Assembly: GCA_965601425.1 (NCBI GenBank)
Contig: CBFCWF010000050.1
Coordinates: forward strand, 1-20,341
Direction of reading: 5' to 3'
From: Thiosocius sp965601425
GTDB lineage: Bacteria; Pseudomonadota; Gammaproteobacteria; Chromatiales; Chromatiaceae
Length of the DNA: 20,341 bases
Below the pieces are notes generated by a model, which had not been told where the DNA came from, did no database searches, and worked only from the letters and a program-made list of their open reading frames with translations. Of this stretch, positions 1 to 7,920 are shown in pieces. The first letter of the stretch is position 1. Each line of letters starts with the position of its first letter. Position numbers and translations under genes: made by a program.

Positions 1-177
1 GACTTTCAGCGCAATCTGCGCAGTGCGCTGGAAACGGCGCTCGGCAGGCTGAACCTGGTCACGCGCGAAGAATTTGAAATCCAGCAGGCGGTCATGCGCC
101 GCACACGGGAGAAGCTGAAGGCGCTGGAGCAACGGGTGGCCGCACTGGAGCAGATCGCGCCAAACGATCATCGATAA
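1..177 (+). CDS. ubiK: UbiK (YqiC/BMFP family) ubiquinone biosynthesis accessory factor, 3' part
   Basis: The 5' end is cut by the window; 58 codons remain before TAA at 175-177. UbiK is a small coiled-coil protein that helps the cytoplasmic Ubi complex in aerobic ubiquinone synthesis and was first described as a membrane-fusogenic protein (BMFP, YqiC). The visible part has the family pattern: an amphipathic stretch ending in LNLVTREEF, followed by a heptad-like coiled coil with REKLKALEQRVAALE. Family members are about 80-100 aa, so roughly a third is missing. ubiK directly upstream of comM is a common gammaproteobacterial arrangement and supports the call. The residues and context are seen; the role comes from family knowledge. 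Confidence 0.88.
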   Translation, partial: DFQRNLRSALETALGRLNLVTREEFEIQQAVMRRTREKLKALEQRVAALEQIAPNDHR

Positions 178-181
178 ACCG

Positions 182-198
182 CCCGGCCGAATGCCGGG
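182..198 (+). other. hairpin between ubiK and comM
   Basis: CCCGGC (182-187) and GCCGGG (193-198) form a perfect 6-bp GC stem around the 5-nt loop CGAAT, five bases after the ubiK stop. No T tract follows, so it is not a clear intrinsic terminator. It could attenuate transcription or protect the ubiK mRNA 3' end before comM begins at 220. Confidence 0.4.
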
Positions 199-219
199 TA
201 CAAGCGACCAGGGAAGGTC

Positions 220-1731
220 ATGTCATTTGCAACGACTCATTGCCGAGCCGCCGTCGGCGTCAATGCGCCGACCGTGCTGGTCGAGACCCATCTGGCCAAC
301 GGCCTACCCTGCTTCAATATCGTGGGTCTGCCGGAAAAGGCCGTGCAGGAGAGTCGCGACCGGGTACGCAGCGCGTTGCTCAACAGCGGCTTCGAGTTCC
401 CGACGCGCCGTATCACGGTCAATCTGGCCCCGGCCGACCTGCCGAAACAGGGCAGCCGTTTCGATCTCGCGATCGCCGTAGGAATCTTGATCGCCAGCGG
501 CCAGTTACCCGAGCATGCGGCGCACGGCTACGAAATAATTGGGGAACTGAGCCTCGCCGGCGCCGTGCGCCCGGTGCGCGGGGTCTTGCCAGTGGCGCTG
601 GCGGCGCATCAACAGGGCGCACGCTTGATACTGCCGGCACCGGACCTGGAAGAGGCGTCACTGGTCGCAGACCTTCCTTTGTACCCGGTGGAACACCTGC
701 TTGCGCTGACCGCCCATCTGAGCGGGCAGCGAACGCTGGCGGCGGCACGGGCACGGCCCCGGCAAGACCCACCGCCGGCGCTGCCCGACCTCGCCGAGGT
801 CTTGGGCCAGGCACAGGCCCGCAGGGCACTCGAGGTGGCCGCAGCCGGCCGACACAATCTGCTGATGATGGGGCCGCCGGGCAGCGGCAAGTCCATGCTC
901 GCACACCGATTGCCGGCGATACTGCCGCCAATGTCAGACGCGGAGGCGTTGCAGAGCGCGGCAATCCGCTCGGTGGCCGGTCTGCCGTTCGAGGCTGCAG
1001 GATGGCATCGGCGCCCCTTTCGGACACCGCACCATACCGCATCCGGCGTTGCACTGGTCGGTGGGGGCGGTAACCCGAGACCGGGAGAAATCTCGCTGGC
1101 ACACAATGGCGTACTGTTCCTCGATGAACTGCCGGAGTTCGACAACCGGGTACTCGACGTGCTGCGCGAACCGCTCGAGACTGGCCGCATCCTGATCTCA
1201 CGCGCGGCGCGTCAGGCCGAGTTTCCCGCGGATTTCCAGTTGATCGCGGCGATGAATCCATGTCGCTGCGGGTTCGCCGGCGACCCCGCGCGCGCCTGCG
1301 CTGGCTGCAACCCGGAGCTCTCGGCCCGCTATCAGCGTCGCGTTTCGGGCCCTTTGCGTGACCGGATCGATATCCAGATCGAGGTGCCGGCCCTGCCGCA
1401 GTCCGACCTGCTCGCCGGCATCGAGGCACCGGCCGAGAACAGCGCAAGCGTGTCCGCCCGGGTGCTGGCGGCCTGGCAGCGCCAGTTTGAACGCCAGGGC
1501 AGGCCGAACGCCCGCCTGGAGCACGGCCAGATAAGACGGCATTGCGCACTGCCCGCTGCCGGGCGACAGTTGCTGAGCGAAGCGACCTCTCGGCTTGGCC
1601 TGTCCGCGCGCGCCTTTCACCGCATCCTGCGCGTCGCGCGCACTATCGCTGACCTGGAGCCCAGCGAGGCGATCCTGATGCATCACCTCAGCGAGGCGGT
1701 CGGCTATCGCCGGCTGGACCGGGTCGGCTGA
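220..1731 (+). CDS. comM: ComM/YifB family AAA+ ATPase (Mg-chelatase-like)
   Basis: 503 aa, the usual length for ComM/YifB. ComM is a hexameric helicase that promotes branch migration during natural transformation, extending recombination of incoming DNA. The N-terminal ChlI-like domain (about residues 10-170) contains FNIVGLPEKAVQESRDRV and VNLAPADLPKQGSRFDLAIA. The Mg-chelatase AAA+ core follows, with Walker A GPPGSGKSM (218-226), the RTPHHTAS segment (about 268-275) and Walker B NGVLFLDELPEF (about 296-307). A cysteine cluster C348, C350, C360 and C363 resembles a zinc knuckle. The C-terminal domain includes LSARAFHRILRVARTIADL. The ATG at 220 is preceded by the purine-rich GGGAAGG at 211-217. 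Competence itself cannot be shown from this window, because the family is also found in species not known to be transformable. Confidence 0.96.
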   Translation: MSFATTHCRAAVGVNAPTVLVETHLANGLPCFNIVGLPEKAVQESRDRVRSALLNSGFEFPTRRITVNLAPADLPKQGSRFDLAIAVGILIASGQLPEHAAHGYEIIGELSLAGAVRPVRGVLPVALAAHQQGARLILPAPDLEEASLVADLPLYPVEHLLALTAHLSGQRTLAAARARPRQDPPPALPDLAEVLGQAQARRALEVAAAGRHNLLMMGPPGSGKSMLAHRLPAILPPMSDAEALQSAAIRSVAGLPFEAAGWHRRPFRTPHHTASGVALVGGGGNPRPGEISLAHNGVLFLDELPEFDNRVLDVLREPLETGRILISRAARQAEFPADFQLIAAMNPCRCGFAGDPARACAGCNPELSARYQRRVSGPLRDRIDIQIEVPALPQSDLLAGIEAPAENSASVSARVLAAWQRQFERQGRPNARLEHGQIRRHCALPAAGRQLLSEATSRLGLSARAFHRILRVARTIADLEPSEAILMHHLSEAVGYRRLDRVG

Positions 1732-1794
1732 TTGCGATGCCAGACATGCGCGCCAAATAGCCTCGCCAAAGGTTCACCGGTAAACTCGGCGCCC

Positions 1795-3699
1795 ATGCTG
1801 CAGTTCGACAAGGTTACGCTGCGCCGCGGTCCGCATGTGCTGTTTGAGGATGCCTGCTTCCAGATCCATCCGGGGCAGAAGACGGGCCTGACCGGCGCCA
1901 ACGGTACCGGCAAGTCCAGCCTGTTCGCGCTGATCCTCGGCGCACTGAGCAGTGATCGGGGAGTCGTCAATCGCCCTGCGGCCTGGGTCATTGCACACGT
2001 CGCCCAAGAGATGCCGGCAACGGCGCAGCCGGCGATCGAGTACGTGCTCGACGGTGACCGGGAATTGCGTCGCTTACAGCATGAGCTGGCGGTGGCCGAA
2101 CAGCGTGACGCGGGCGAGCGCATCGCCCAGCTGCACGGCGAGCTCGAACACATCGGTGGCTACCAGGCGAATAGCCGCGCCGCGAGCCTGATGGGCGGGC
2201 TCGGCTTCCAGGCCGGCGACGAACGCAGGCCGGCGGAGGCGTTCTCCGGAGGCTGGCGCATGCGCCTGAATCTCGCCAGGGCACTGATGTCTCGGTCCGA
2301 TCTGCTGCTGCTGGACGAGCCAACCAACCACCTGGACCTGGATGCGGTCATCTGGCTCGAATCCTGGCTCAAACAGTACCGGGGCACGCTGCTCCTGATA
2401 TCGCACGACCGGGACTTTCTCGACAGCGTGTGCACGCAGATCCTGCACATCGACCAGAACCGCGCAACGCTGCATAGCGGCAACTACAGCGCATTCGAAA
2501 GGGTGCGCGCGGAACAGCTGGCCAACCAGCAGGCGACATTCGAAAAGCAGCAGCGCGAGATTGCGCACATGCAAGGCTTCGTCGAACGCTTCCGGGCCAA
2601 GGCTACCAAGGCGCGGCAGGCGCAAAGCCGGATAAAGGCACTCGAACGCATGGAGCTGATCGTCCCGGCCCACGTCGATTCGCCATTCAGCTTCGCATTC
2701 CGCGCCCCGGCGAAGATCCCTCACCCGCTACTCAAGCTCGACGGATGCGCCGCCGGCTATGCCGGCAAGGCGATCATCCGACAGGTCAAGCAGGTGCTCA
2801 ACCCGGGTGACCGAATCGGGCTGCTCGGGCCCAACGGGGCAGGTAAATCGACGCTGATCAAGCTGTTGGCTGGCACGCTCGCACCCTTGGCGGGCGAGCG
2901 CGTCGAGGCACGACATCTCGTCGTCGGCTACTTCGCGCAGCATCAGCTCGAACAGCTGCAGCCGGGCCACAGCCCGGTCGAGCACCTGCAGCAAATCGAT
3001 CGCGCGGCAAATGAGCAGGCATTACGCGACTATCTCGGGGGATTCGGTTTCGTCGGCGACAAGGCGCTGGAGCCGGTGGCACCCTTCTCCGGTGGCGAAA
3101 AATCGCGGCTGGCGCTGGCCCTGCTCGTCTATCGCCGCCCGAATCTGCTGCTGCTCGACGAGCCCACGAACCACCTCGACCTGGAGATGCGCCAGGCCTT
3201 GGCGACCGCACTGCAGGATTTCGAAGGGGCAATGGTCATCGTGTCGCACGACCGGCACCTGCTGCGCCTGACCTGCGACCAACTGCTGCTGGTCCATGCC
3301 GGCGGGGTGGCAGTTTACGATGAGGCGCTCGATGCGTATCCCGCCTGGATCACCAACCACAACCGGCTGGCCAGACAGGCCGCGGCTGCATCGCCTAAAC
3401 CGGACACGACCGACCGGCGTGAGCGCAAACGCCGCGAGGCACAACGCCGTCAGGCGCAACAACCGTTGAAGAAGGCCCTGGACGAGGCCGAATCGGCACT
3501 CGCGCGACTGCAGGCGGAGCGTGAAACCATCGAAACCGAACTGGCCGACGCCACGCTGTACGAGGCGCCGGCCAAAGAAAGGCTGCAGGTACTGCTGAAG
3601 CGCCGGGGCGTGCTCGAGGAATGCGTGGCGCAGGCCGAAGAGCACTGGCTGACGGCCGCAGAGGCGCTGGAAGCGGCAAGCCGAACGGATGCGGGGTAA
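1795..3699 (+). CDS. yheS: ABC-F family ATP-binding protein, YheS type
   Basis: 634 aa with two ABC cassettes and no membrane segments; ABC-F proteins act on ribosomes. Cassette 1 has Walker A GANGTGKSS (34-42), signature SGGW (151-154) and Walker B LLLLDEPTNHLD (170-181). The P-site tRNA-interaction linker (about 235-290) contains ERFRAKATKARQAQSRIKAL. Cassette 2 has GPNGAGKST (345-353), SGGEK (432-436) and LLLLDEPTNHLD (451-462). A basic coiled-coil tail runs from about 540 to 630. Sequence and length match E. coli YheS much better than Uup or EttA. The frame stays open back to TTG at 1732, but the extra 21 residues are not family-like, and ATG 1795 gives the expected MLQFDKVTLRRG start. 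No strong ribosome binding site is visible. It begins 63 bp after comM. Confidence 0.95.
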   Translation: MLQFDKVTLRRGPHVLFEDACFQIHPGQKTGLTGANGTGKSSLFALILGALSSDRGVVNRPAAWVIAHVAQEMPATAQPAIEYVLDGDRELRRLQHELAVAEQRDAGERIAQLHGELEHIGGYQANSRAASLMGGLGFQAGDERRPAEAFSGGWRMRLNLARALMSRSDLLLLDEPTNHLDLDAVIWLESWLKQYRGTLLLISHDRDFLDSVCTQILHIDQNRATLHSGNYSAFERVRAEQLANQQATFEKQQREIAHMQGFVERFRAKATKARQAQSRIKALERMELIVPAHVDSPFSFAFRAPAKIPHPLLKLDGCAAGYAGKAIIRQVKQVLNPGDRIGLLGPNGAGKSTLIKLLAGTLAPLAGERVEARHLVVGYFAQHQLEQLQPGHSPVEHLQQIDRAANEQALRDYLGGFGFVGDKALEPVAPFSGGEKSRLALALLVYRRPNLLLLDEPTNHLDLEMRQALATALQDFEGAMVIVSHDRHLLRLTCDQLLLVHAGGVAVYDEALDAYPAWITNHNRLARQAAAASPKPDTTDRRERKRREAQRRQAQQPLKKALDEAESALARLQAERETIETELADATLYEAPAKERLQVLLKRRGVLEECVAQAEEHWLTAAEALEAASRTDAG

Positions 3700-3736
3700 A
3701 AACCCCAAACAACCGCCGGCATTCTGCGCCAAGGTC

Positions 3737-3755
3737 TGGCCCAAACTCGGGGCCA
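3737..3755 (+). other. hairpin between yheS and the sugar dehydrogenase gene
   Basis: TGGCCC (3737-3742) pairs with GGGCCA (3750-3755) across a 7-nt loop. No T run follows, so termination is doubtful. It may lie in the leader of the downstream gene. Confidence 0.3.
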
Positions 3756-3793
3756 AGAGGACAGGCGGCGCACGATGCGCACTCGAGTACGAA

Positions 3794-4927
3794 ATGAAAC
3801 TGCTATCGACCCACTTCCCCTGTTTACTGCTGGCATTGGCGCTGGCCGGTGTCACATCGGCGCAGGACGGCACCGTCAGCGAGCAGGCCCGGTTTCGGGT
3901 CGAGCACCTGACCGGTGGGCTGGATCACCCCTGGTCGCTCGCATTCCTGCCGGGCGGCGGCTTTCTGGTCAGCGAACGTCCCGGGCGGCTGCGCCGGGTC
4001 GACGCCGACGGGCGCCTGCTGGACAAGCCGGTCGGGGGTCTTCCCGAGATCCGGGCACGCGGCCAGGGGGGCCTGCTCGATGTGGCGCTACACCCGCAGT
4101 TCGAGGCCAACAAGTGGGTCTACCTGAGCTACGTGGAGCCTGGGCCGGGCGGCATGGGGACTGCGGTGGCGCGTGGCCGACTGCGCGGTGATCGGCTGTC
4201 GGACACCGAGGTCCTGTTCCGTATGCTGCCGAAATCCCGCAGCGGTCGCCACTTCGGTTCACGCTTGGTTTTCGATCGCGACGGGCATTTGTTCATCACC
4301 CTCGGCGACCGTGGCGACAGGCCTCGCGCCCAAGACCTCGGCGATCATGCCGGATCGGTGATCCGGCTAAACGACGACGGCAGCGTGCCGGCGGACAATC
4401 CCTTTGTGGGCCGCCCCGACGCACGTCCAGAGATCTACAGCTACGGCCACCGCAACATTCAGGGCGCAACCCTGCATCCGTCAACCGGCCAGTTGTGGAC
4501 ACACGAGCACGGTCCGCAGGGCGGCGACGAAATCAACCTGCCGGTACCGGGGGTCAACTACGGCTGGCCGGTCGTCACCTATGGCGTCAACTATGGGATC
4601 GGGACTGCGATCGGGGAAGGCACCGAGAAGGCCGGGATGGCCCAGCCACTGCATCACTGGACACCGTCGATTGCGCCGTCGGGTCTGGCCTTCTACGAAG
4701 GCGACCGTTTCCCAGGCTGGCAGGGCGATCTGTTCGTCGGCTCGCTGAAGTTCGAGCTGCTGCTGCGGCTGCAACTGGAGGACGGGCGCGTGGTGGGTGA
4801 AGAGCGTTTGCTGGAGGAGGCGCTGGGGCGTATTCGGGACGTACGGCAGGGGCCCGACGGGCTGCTGTACCTCTTGACCGATGCGTCCGGGGACGGACAG
4901 CTGGTGCGCCTGGTGCCACTGGACTAG
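3794..4927 (+). CDS. secreted PQQ-dependent aldose sugar dehydrogenase (YliI/Asd, soluble GDH family)
   Basis: 377 aa. The family folds as a six-bladed beta-propeller that oxidises aldose sugars with PQQ in the periplasm. The N-terminus MKLLSTHFPCLLLALALAGV reads as a Sec signal peptide with likely cleavage near TSA-QDG (about residue 23). Family motifs in order: LDHPWSLAFLPGG, GQGGLLDVALHP, SGRHFGSRLVF (with the conserved His region), LFITLGDRGDR, YSYGHRNIQGATLHP, WTHEHGPQGGDEIN and NYGWPVVTYG. The frame is open back to ATG 3689, inside the 3' end of yheS, but that 35-residue extension would bury the signal peptide, so ATG 3794 is chosen. No PQQ synthesis genes are visible, so the cofactor may be made elsewhere or imported. 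The substrate is not known. Confidence 0.92.
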   Translation: MKLLSTHFPCLLLALALAGVTSAQDGTVSEQARFRVEHLTGGLDHPWSLAFLPGGGFLVSERPGRLRRVDADGRLLDKPVGGLPEIRARGQGGLLDVALHPQFEANKWVYLSYVEPGPGGMGTAVARGRLRGDRLSDTEVLFRMLPKSRSGRHFGSRLVFDRDGHLFITLGDRGDRPRAQDLGDHAGSVIRLNDDGSVPADNPFVGRPDARPEIYSYGHRNIQGATLHPSTGQLWTHEHGPQGGDEINLPVPGVNYGWPVVTYGVNYGIGTAIGEGTEKAGMAQPLHHWTPSIAPSGLAFYEGDRFPGWQGDLFVGSLKFELLLRLQLEDGRVVGEERLLEEALGRIRDVRQGPDGLLYLLTDASGDGQLVRLVPLD

Positions 4928-4951
4928 CCGCCAGCGCTCCCCGCTATCAGG

Positions 4952-4973
4952 GCGCTGTTGGATTTCACAGCGC
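4952..4973 (+). terminator. candidate terminator hairpin after the sugar dehydrogenase gene
   Basis: GCGCTGT (4952-4958) pairs perfectly with ACAGCGC (4967-4973) around an 8-nt loop, 25 bases after the TAG. Only two Ts follow, so it is a weak intrinsic terminator at best. Confidence 0.4.
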
Positions 4974-5114
4974 TTCGGGCACCGGACTGGAGCGCAATCG
5001 CCGCCTTGCATACCCTTCGGGTGAGCACGCCGTCGGAGTGCGCGAGGAATCGCCAGGATTGGGGATGGGACGGACGCGAAATCTGTGAGATAAGAGGCAA
5101 GGAATTGATCATTT

Positions 5115-5129
5115 CTGACAAGATGTCAG
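5115..5129. promoter_or_regulatory. dyad CTGACA-N3-TGTCAG upstream of arfB
   Basis: Perfect 6-bp arms around AGA, 53 bp before the arfB ATG. It lies in the 254-bp region 4928-5181, which has no credible gene. It could be an operator or an RNA hairpin. The arm spacing does not match the LexA box (CTG-N10-CAG). Confidence 0.35.
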
Positions 5130-5143
5130 GCTGCTGTTCAACG

Positions 5144-5163
5144 GCCACTGTCCGGACAGTGGC
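5144..5163. promoter_or_regulatory. 20-bp perfect palindrome upstream of arfB
   Basis: Bases 5144-5163 equal their own reverse complement (GCCACTGTCC followed by GGACAGTGGC), ending 18 bases before the arfB start. As RNA this gives an 8-bp stem with a CCGG tetraloop just before the ribosome-binding region. As DNA it is a symmetric operator candidate. No regulator is assigned. Confidence 0.5.
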
Positions 5164-5181
5164 GGATTCGGGCTAGGTTTC

Positions 5182-5598
5182 ATGTTGCTCCAAATCACCC
5201 CCGAGATTGCGCTGCCCGAGGAAGAACTGGAGTGGCAGCCGATCCGTGCGCAAGGTGCCGGAGGGCAGAATGTGAACAAGGTCTCCTCGGCGCTACACCT
5301 GCGTTTCGACGTGCGTGCCTCGTCCTTGCCCGAGACGATCAAAAATCGCCTGCTGACGATGCGCGACCGACGCATCAGCGGCGACGGCATCGTCGTCGTA
5401 AAGGCGCAACGCTTCCGTACCCAGGAGAAGAACCGTGCAGACGCCATCGCACGCCTCTCCGAGCTTATCGACGGCGCCTGCCACGAACCCAAGCGGCGCA
5501 AGGCAACACGGCCGACTTTGGCATCGAAAAGGCGGCGGCTGGAGGACAAGACTCGGCGCGGCCAGACCAAGCGCCTGCGCGGCCGTGTCGAGGACTGA
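5182..5598 (+). CDS. arfB: alternative ribosome-rescue peptidyl-tRNA hydrolase ArfB (YaeJ)
   Basis: 138 aa, matching ArfB in length. ArfB enters stalled ribosomes lacking a stop codon and hydrolyses the peptidyl-tRNA. The catalytic GGQ is at 27-29 within RAQGAGGQNVNKVSSALHLRFD, the release-factor-like domain of this family. The C-terminal tail (about 105-138) is strongly basic, as needed to occupy the empty mRNA channel, with KRRKATRP, ASKRRRLEDK and TKRLRGR. The shortness and absence of codon-recognition domains separate it from RF1, RF2 and PrfH. The start is ATG 5182; the ribosome binding site is weak (GCTAGG nearby). Two dyads lie immediately upstream, and the stop codon sits inside a hairpin shared with the convergent gene. 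Confidence 0.95.
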   Translation: MLLQITPEIALPEEELEWQPIRAQGAGGQNVNKVSSALHLRFDVRASSLPETIKNRLLTMRDRRISGDGIVVVKAQRFRTQEKNRADAIARLSELIDGACHEPKRRKATRPTLASKRRRLEDKTRRGQTKRLRGRVED

Positions 5599-5615
5599 AC
5601 GGCGATCCCGTTCAG
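5595..5615. terminator. shared hairpin at convergent arfB and permease stops
   Basis: CTGAACGG (5595-5602) and CCGTTCAG (5608-5615) form a perfect 8-bp stem with a 5-nt loop. It contains both stop codons: TGA at 5596-5598 on the plus strand and the complement of TGA at 5612-5614. Neither side has a T tract, so it may block RNases or pause polymerase rather than act as a standard terminator. Confidence 0.45.
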
Positions 5616-6376
5616 GCCCACGCCATGCGGCGCAATGCATCGAGCAGGATTGCGATCGTGATAGCCCAAAGCGAAGCGCGCAACATGCCACGATAGCTGT
5701 CCACGTCGATCCGCTTCCGCAGGCGTATCCCCACCCATAGCGCACCGAGAATCAGCGGCAACGCAGCGACGGCTAGGCCGACCACGCCAAGGTCAAAGGC
5801 ACCCTGGCCGAGGAAGCCGAAGATCTGGCCGGACTTGCTGGTGATGAAACTGAGATTGAAGGTCGCGACCATCAGCGGCGTCGGGATGCGCGTATACAGG
5901 GCATAGGCGACGACCAGGGGGGCGAAAATATTGACCACCCCCGCCAGCAGACCGAGCAGCACCCCGAACAGTGCCATACCCCATTTCGGGACCCGGATCA
6001 GATGTTCGCCGCGATGCAGATGATCACTGACCAGATAGGCGATCATCACCAGCGCCAGCAGGAAGCGAAAGGGTTCCGGGTCGACCCGGAGCAGCACCTG
6101 TGTCCCGAGGAAACTGCCGACGATGGTGAAGGCCGGGATCGGCCAATACTCGCGCCACGCCTCGCGCCAGTGGCGTTCCGACAGAATGCTCACCAGATTG
6201 ACCGACACGGTCGGGACGAGCGTCAGCAGAACCGCGGTGCGCAGATCAAAAAACAGGACCAACAGCGGGGTCGACAACAGCGGGAACCCAAAGCCGAAAA
6301 CGCCATGCACAAAGGCCGCCAGCAGGCTCACCAGGATGAACGGGATTTCGTCTTGCAAAGCGGGCTCGTTGTGCAC
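5612..6376 (-). CDS. TauE/SafE (TSUP) family integral membrane permease
   Basis: About 254 aa, mostly hydrophobic with roughly eight predicted membrane segments in two halves, as in the TSUP family of sulfite, sulfoacetate and related anion exporters. The first half has LLAAFVHGVFGFGFPLLSTPLLVLF and the second FNLSFITSKSGQIFGFLGQG, corresponding to the two family repeats. The start is uncertain. The frame is open to GTG at 6436, but the added 20 residues are arginine- and proline-rich and not family-like, while GTG at 6376 gives a normal-sized protein entering a membrane helix almost at once. Neither start has a convincing ribosome binding site. Nothing nearby defines the substrate. It lies 124 bp downstream of the DUF1415 gene on the same strand (64 bp from the upstream GTG). 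Confidence 0.88.
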   Translation of the reverse strand: MHNEPALQDEIPFILVSLLAAFVHGVFGFGFPLLSTPLLVLFFDLRTAVLLTLVPTVSVNLVSILSERHWREAWREYWPIPAFTIVGSFLGTQVLLRVDPEPFRFLLALVMIAYLVSDHLHRGEHLIRVPKWGMALFGVLLGLLAGVVNIFAPLVVAYALYTRIPTPLMVATFNLSFITSKSGQIFGFLGQGAFDLGVVGLAVAALPLILGALWVGIRLRKRIDVDSYRGMLRASLWAITIAILLDALRRMAWA

Positions 6377-6500
6377 ACGCACGGGGCGGATTGACTTCGG
6401 CCAGCCTAACGCGAAGGCGCAGACTCGCGTGGGCACACCGGCTTATCGCCGGGGCCGGCGTGGCCCAGGCCACCGCCGACCCGATCAGCCGGCGCGCGAA

Positions 6501-7055
6501 CTAATCGCCGGAGAGCAGGGCCCTGACACGGTCGAGGCCAAGGCGGCGCAGATGGCGAATGTTGCGCGCCGGTATGCGCGCCGGTTCCGGATAGGCCTCG
6601 AGTGCCGCTGCGAGACCGTCCTCACGGATCAGATGGAACATGGGCAGTGGCGAACGATTGCTGAAGTTTGCCGGATCGTCGGCGGCCGCGCCCTCGAACC
6701 GGTAGTCGGGATGAAAGCTCGCGAGCTGCAGGCGCCCGTCGAGGCCAGCCTCGTTCACTGCGCGTTCCATCAGATCCAGCGCATCGAGGTAGTCGTCGAA
6801 CACACCGAGCGCCCGGGTCAGGATCAGCAGCGCAGTTTCCTGTTCGCGCGGGTCGCTGGCGACACATTCCTCCAGTGTTACGAGAAAATCGTGAAACACA
6901 CCGTCGAGCGTACATGCCTCACTGACCCTGTAGGCGATGCGGTTCGCATGATACGGGGCCGCAGCGAATGGGCAGAGACGCTGCCCGATCACGAAGCGTT
7001 CCAGCCATCGACGCGTCACGCCGATCGCTGCCTCCGCATCCGGCAGACCCATCAT
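6501..7055 (-). CDS. DUF1415 domain-containing protein
   Basis: 184 aa, soluble. It begins with the DUF1415 hallmark VTRRWLERFVIGQRLCPFA (about residues 13-31), followed by ETALLILTRAL, FDDYLDALDLME, LQLASFHPDYRFEG and FSNRSPLPMFHLIRED. This widespread gammaproteobacterial family has no established function. Its ATG (7055-7053) overlaps the TGA of the upstream MOSC gene (7054-7052) as ATGA, which suggests translational coupling. A second ATG lies immediately after the first, so the start could be one codon later. The coupling hints at joint expression with the MOSC protein but does not show a shared pathway. Confidence 0.9.
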   Translation of the reverse strand: MMGLPDAEAAIGVTRRWLERFVIGQRLCPFAAAPYHANRIAYRVSEACTLDGVFHDFLVTLEECVASDPREQETALLILTRALGVFDDYLDALDLMERAVNEAGLDGRLQLASFHPDYRFEGAAADDPANFSNRSPLPMFHLIREDGLAAALEAYPEPARIPARNIRHLRRLGLDRVRALLSGD

Positions 7056-7849
7056 TCCAGCACCTCTACCGACATGCCCAGCTGCAGCCGCCCCACGCCG
7101 TCATGGATCAGATTCTGGCCAAAATAGACCTTGTTGTCGCGTCTGCGATAGGTGAGCAGGGTCCGCATCGGCTCCCTGCCACGTTCACCCGTGGCGGGAT
7201 CGATGGTCGGGATGATACAGCGCGAGCAGGGTTTGGCGACGCGGAATTCCATAGCGTCGATTCGGATGCGCCGCCAGTCGTCCTCGGCATGCGGCCCGCA
7301 CCCGGTCACCACCAGGTTGGGACGGAAGCGCAGCATCGAAAGCGGCGTCTGCAAACGATCATTGAGGTCGTCGAGCGAGGCCTGGGAAATCAGCAGGAAC
7401 GGAAAGCCGTCGGCGAGGCCCACCTGGTCGTCTGGCGTCGCATAGACCGGATCGACCGGGCGCCGCACATCGTCGGGCAGCTCGACCAGATGGCAATGTA
7501 CGCCGAGAAAGTCGCTCAACCACTGGTCGGCGACATCGCCAACGCGGACCGCCGTCAGTGAATCCCGCCATACATGGACGTCGAGCCGGTCACCCCCGGA
7601 AGCGCCCACCACGAAGTCAGGCATCCCGGGCGCCTGCAGCCGCAATTCCCCACCGTCGACGAACTGCGTCGCGATCAGGGCCATCCGCGGCAGCTGGCGC
7701 TGCGTGAGGAAGCGCCCCTGGGCGTCGACCAGCATCCAGTGGCGGTCCAGTTCAGGCCCCCGCGGGCCGACGGGCATCAACTGCTGCGCCTGCCCGGCGA
7801 GCGACTTGATCGGATAACGATAGAGCCCCGCGAGGCGTAACTGTGACAT
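7052..7849 (-). CDS. MOSC-domain protein with N-terminal MOSC beta-barrel (YcbX/mARC-like)
   Basis: 265 aa. The N-terminal MOSC_N barrel starts LRLAGLYRYPIKSLAGQ. The C-terminal MOSC domain includes SMLRFRPNLVVTG and FRVAKPCSRCIIPTIDP. Its Cys at about 208 in KPCSRC is the position that binds the molybdenum cofactor in YcbX and mARC enzymes, which reduce N-hydroxylated compounds. Unlike full-length YcbX (about 370 aa) there is no C-terminal 2Fe-2S ferredoxin domain, so any electron donor must be a separate protein. The start is ATG 7849 because GAGGAG at 7857-7862 (complement) lies 7 bases upstream; a longer frame from TTG 7864 would cover that site. It is divergent from pilU across 71 bp. 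Confidence 0.92.
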   Translation of the reverse strand: MSQLRLAGLYRYPIKSLAGQAQQLMPVGPRGPELDRHWMLVDAQGRFLTQRQLPRMALIATQFVDGGELRLQAPGMPDFVVGASGGDRLDVHVWRDSLTAVRVGDVADQWLSDFLGVHCHLVELPDDVRRPVDPVYATPDDQVGLADGFPFLLISQASLDDLNDRLQTPLSMLRFRPNLVVTGCGPHAEDDWRRIRIDAMEFRVAKPCSRCIIPTIDPATGERGREPMRTLLTYRRRDNKVYFGQNLIHDGVGRLQLGMSVEVLE

Positions 7850-7920
7850 CGTTAGGCTCCTCAACTTTCCTGCCGGTCCGCCGCTCTATTCAGTCGATTC
7901 GCGACACACAGGGACTCGCT

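Noticed and set aside
419..1549. Long minus-strand open frame (376 codons) opposite comM
   Set aside because: It is Arg/Pro/Gly-rich with no domain, a typical antisense shadow of a high-GC gene whose plus-strand product is unmistakable.
3022..3873. Minus-strand open frame of 283 codons opposite the end of yheS
   Set aside because: It is antisense to the second ABC cassette and coiled-coil tail; the composition reflects the complement of that gene.
5144..5163. LexA (SOS) box upstream of arfB
   Set aside because: The palindrome contains CTG-N6-CAG, while gammaproteobacterial LexA boxes need CTG-N10-CAG.
4958..5176. 72-codon plus-strand frame in the arfB upstream region
   Set aside because: It spans the hairpin and both dyads, has no ribosome binding site, and the product shows no family or membrane features.
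6123..7127. Plus-strand open frame of 334 codons across the permease and DUF1415 genes
   Set aside because: It crosses two well-supported minus-strand genes and their gap, and its product has no recognisable domain or hydrophobic pattern.
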